From: Propionibacteriaceae bacterium
Lineage (GTDB): Bacteria > Actinomycetota > Actinomycetes > Propionibacteriales > Propionibacteriaceae
Direction: 5' to 3'
Assembly: GCA_030544185.1 (NCBI GenBank)
Contig: JAUNRO010000034.1
Coordinates: 1-14,721 of the forward strand
Length of the DNA stretch: 14,721 nt
Part shown: positions 14,260-14,721 of the stretch, in pieces
Position numbering within the stretch: position 1 is the first letter of the stretch
Layout of the letters: each line of letters starts with the position of its first letter
Notes under the pieces: generated by a model
What the model was told of the DNA's origin: nothing
The model's database searches: none
What the model saw: the letters and a program-made list of their open reading frames with translations, nothing else
Position numbers and translations under genes: made by a program

Positions 14260-14721
14260 GTGCCGCCCACCGCTCCGCCCGACGCCGCCGCGCTGACGGC
14301 CGTCCTCGTGCGGCTGGGGTCGCTGTGGACATCGATCACAGTGCTCCCGGCGACCGGCTCCACCAACGCGGACCTGGCCGCCGCTGCCAGGCGAGGGGCG
14401 CAGGACGGCACCGTCCTCATCACCGACAACCAGACCTCCGGCCGGGGCCGGCTCGACCGGACCTGGGTGACCCCGCCGGGGGTCTCGGTGGCCTGCTCGG
14501 TCCTGCTTCGTCCGCGCGGGATCGGCCTGGAGCGCTGGCCCTGGCTGTCCCTCATGACCGGGGTCGGGATCGTCGACGGGCTGCGGACCGCAACCGGGCT
14601 CCCCGTCGGCCTGAAATGGCCCAACGATGTCATGATCCACGACCGCAAACTGTGTGGCCTGCTCGCCGAGATGGTCGAGACGCCCGTCGGGCCGGCGGTC
14701 GTTCTCGGCTTCGGCATCAAC
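14260..14721 (+). CDS. birA: Biotin-[acetyl-CoA-carboxylase] ligase, 3' end outside the window
   Basis: BirA activates biotin with ATP and attaches it to the BCCP lysine, here presumably the EAMKM lysine of AccA3. The visible 154 residues contain TGSTNADL (32-39), the biotin-binding and adenylation loop SGRGRLDRTW (60-69), KWPNDVMI (119-126) and RKLCGLLAE (129-137) with the conserved lysine at 130, ending near GFGIN. There is no N-terminal winged-helix domain, so it is a ligase only and not a DNA-binding repressor. The GTG start at 14260 is supported by a TAGCCT box six bases upstream. It is divergent from the ATPase gene. A pairing with accD is recalled from M. tuberculosis, where birA and accD5 are divergent neighbours. 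Confidence 0.94.
   Translation, partial: MPPTAPPDAAALTAVLVRLGSLWTSITVLPATGSTNADLAAAARRGAQDGTVLITDNQTSGRGRLDRTWVTPPGVSVACSVLLRPRGIGLERWPWLSLMTGVGIVDGLRTATGLPVGLKWPNDVMIHDRKLCGLLAEMVETPVGPAVVLGFGIN

Overview
The window is high-GC DNA, densely coding, with GTG starts, TANNNT-type -10 boxes placed 6-7 nt before start codons, and families typical of Actinomycetota: AccA3-type biotin carboxylase/BCCP fusion, AccD5/PccB carboxyltransferase, AccE epsilon subunit, a DPPR-synthase-like UbiA protein, and BirA without a DNA-binding domain. A Propionibacteriaceae-like or related actinobacterium is a reasonable guess; the sequence alone does not fix the genus. Thirteen protein genes are seen, two cut by the window edges. 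No RNA gene, insertion sequence or CRISPR array was found, and no gene-free stretch exceeds 300 bases.

Layout, left to right: a membrane-anchored protein of unknown function (minus strand, 3' end cut off); accA3; a single-subunit quinol-type nitric oxide reductase (qNOR); efeB (Tat-exported DyP-type heme peroxidase) overlapped by efeO (lipoprotein iron-binding component), with no efeU permease beside them; a UbiA-family decaprenyl-phosphate phosphoribosyltransferase-like gene; a small lipoprotein gene on the plus strand; maf; a DUF937 protein; accE; accD (propionyl-CoA carboxylase beta); an AAA+ ATPase; and the 5' part of birA on the plus strand.

The core is the acyl-CoA carboxylase locus. 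BirA biotinylates the BCCP lysine of AccA3, AccA3 carboxylates biotin, AccD transfers CO2 to the acyl-CoA (Asp417 suggests propionyl-CoA), and AccE bridges the complex. From memory, Mycobacterium tuberculosis carries birA, accD5, accE5, maf and accA3 in the same order. Here an ATPase sits between birA and accD, a DUF937 gene between accE and maf, and a block of about 6.5 kb (lipoprotein, ubiA, efeO-efeB, qNOR) between maf and accA3. That block joins NO reduction to extracytoplasmic iron/heme chemistry and contains an AT-richer tract over the 3' part of ubiA and the following spacer, so it looks like the accessory part of the window.

Regulatory sequence is fairly legible: a perfect inverted repeat immediately upstream of the qNOR ribosome-binding site, a promoter with palindromes upstream of efeO, several leaderless-type promoters, and hairpins in terminator position, including one whose two stem arms contain the stop codons of two convergent genes. 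I found no convincing wholly new multi-gene system; the most interesting items are the accessory block with its candidate operators, the mosaic ubiA, the strong TAT tyrosine-codon preference in the carboxylase genes, and the uncharacterised ATPase and anchored coiled-coil proteins.
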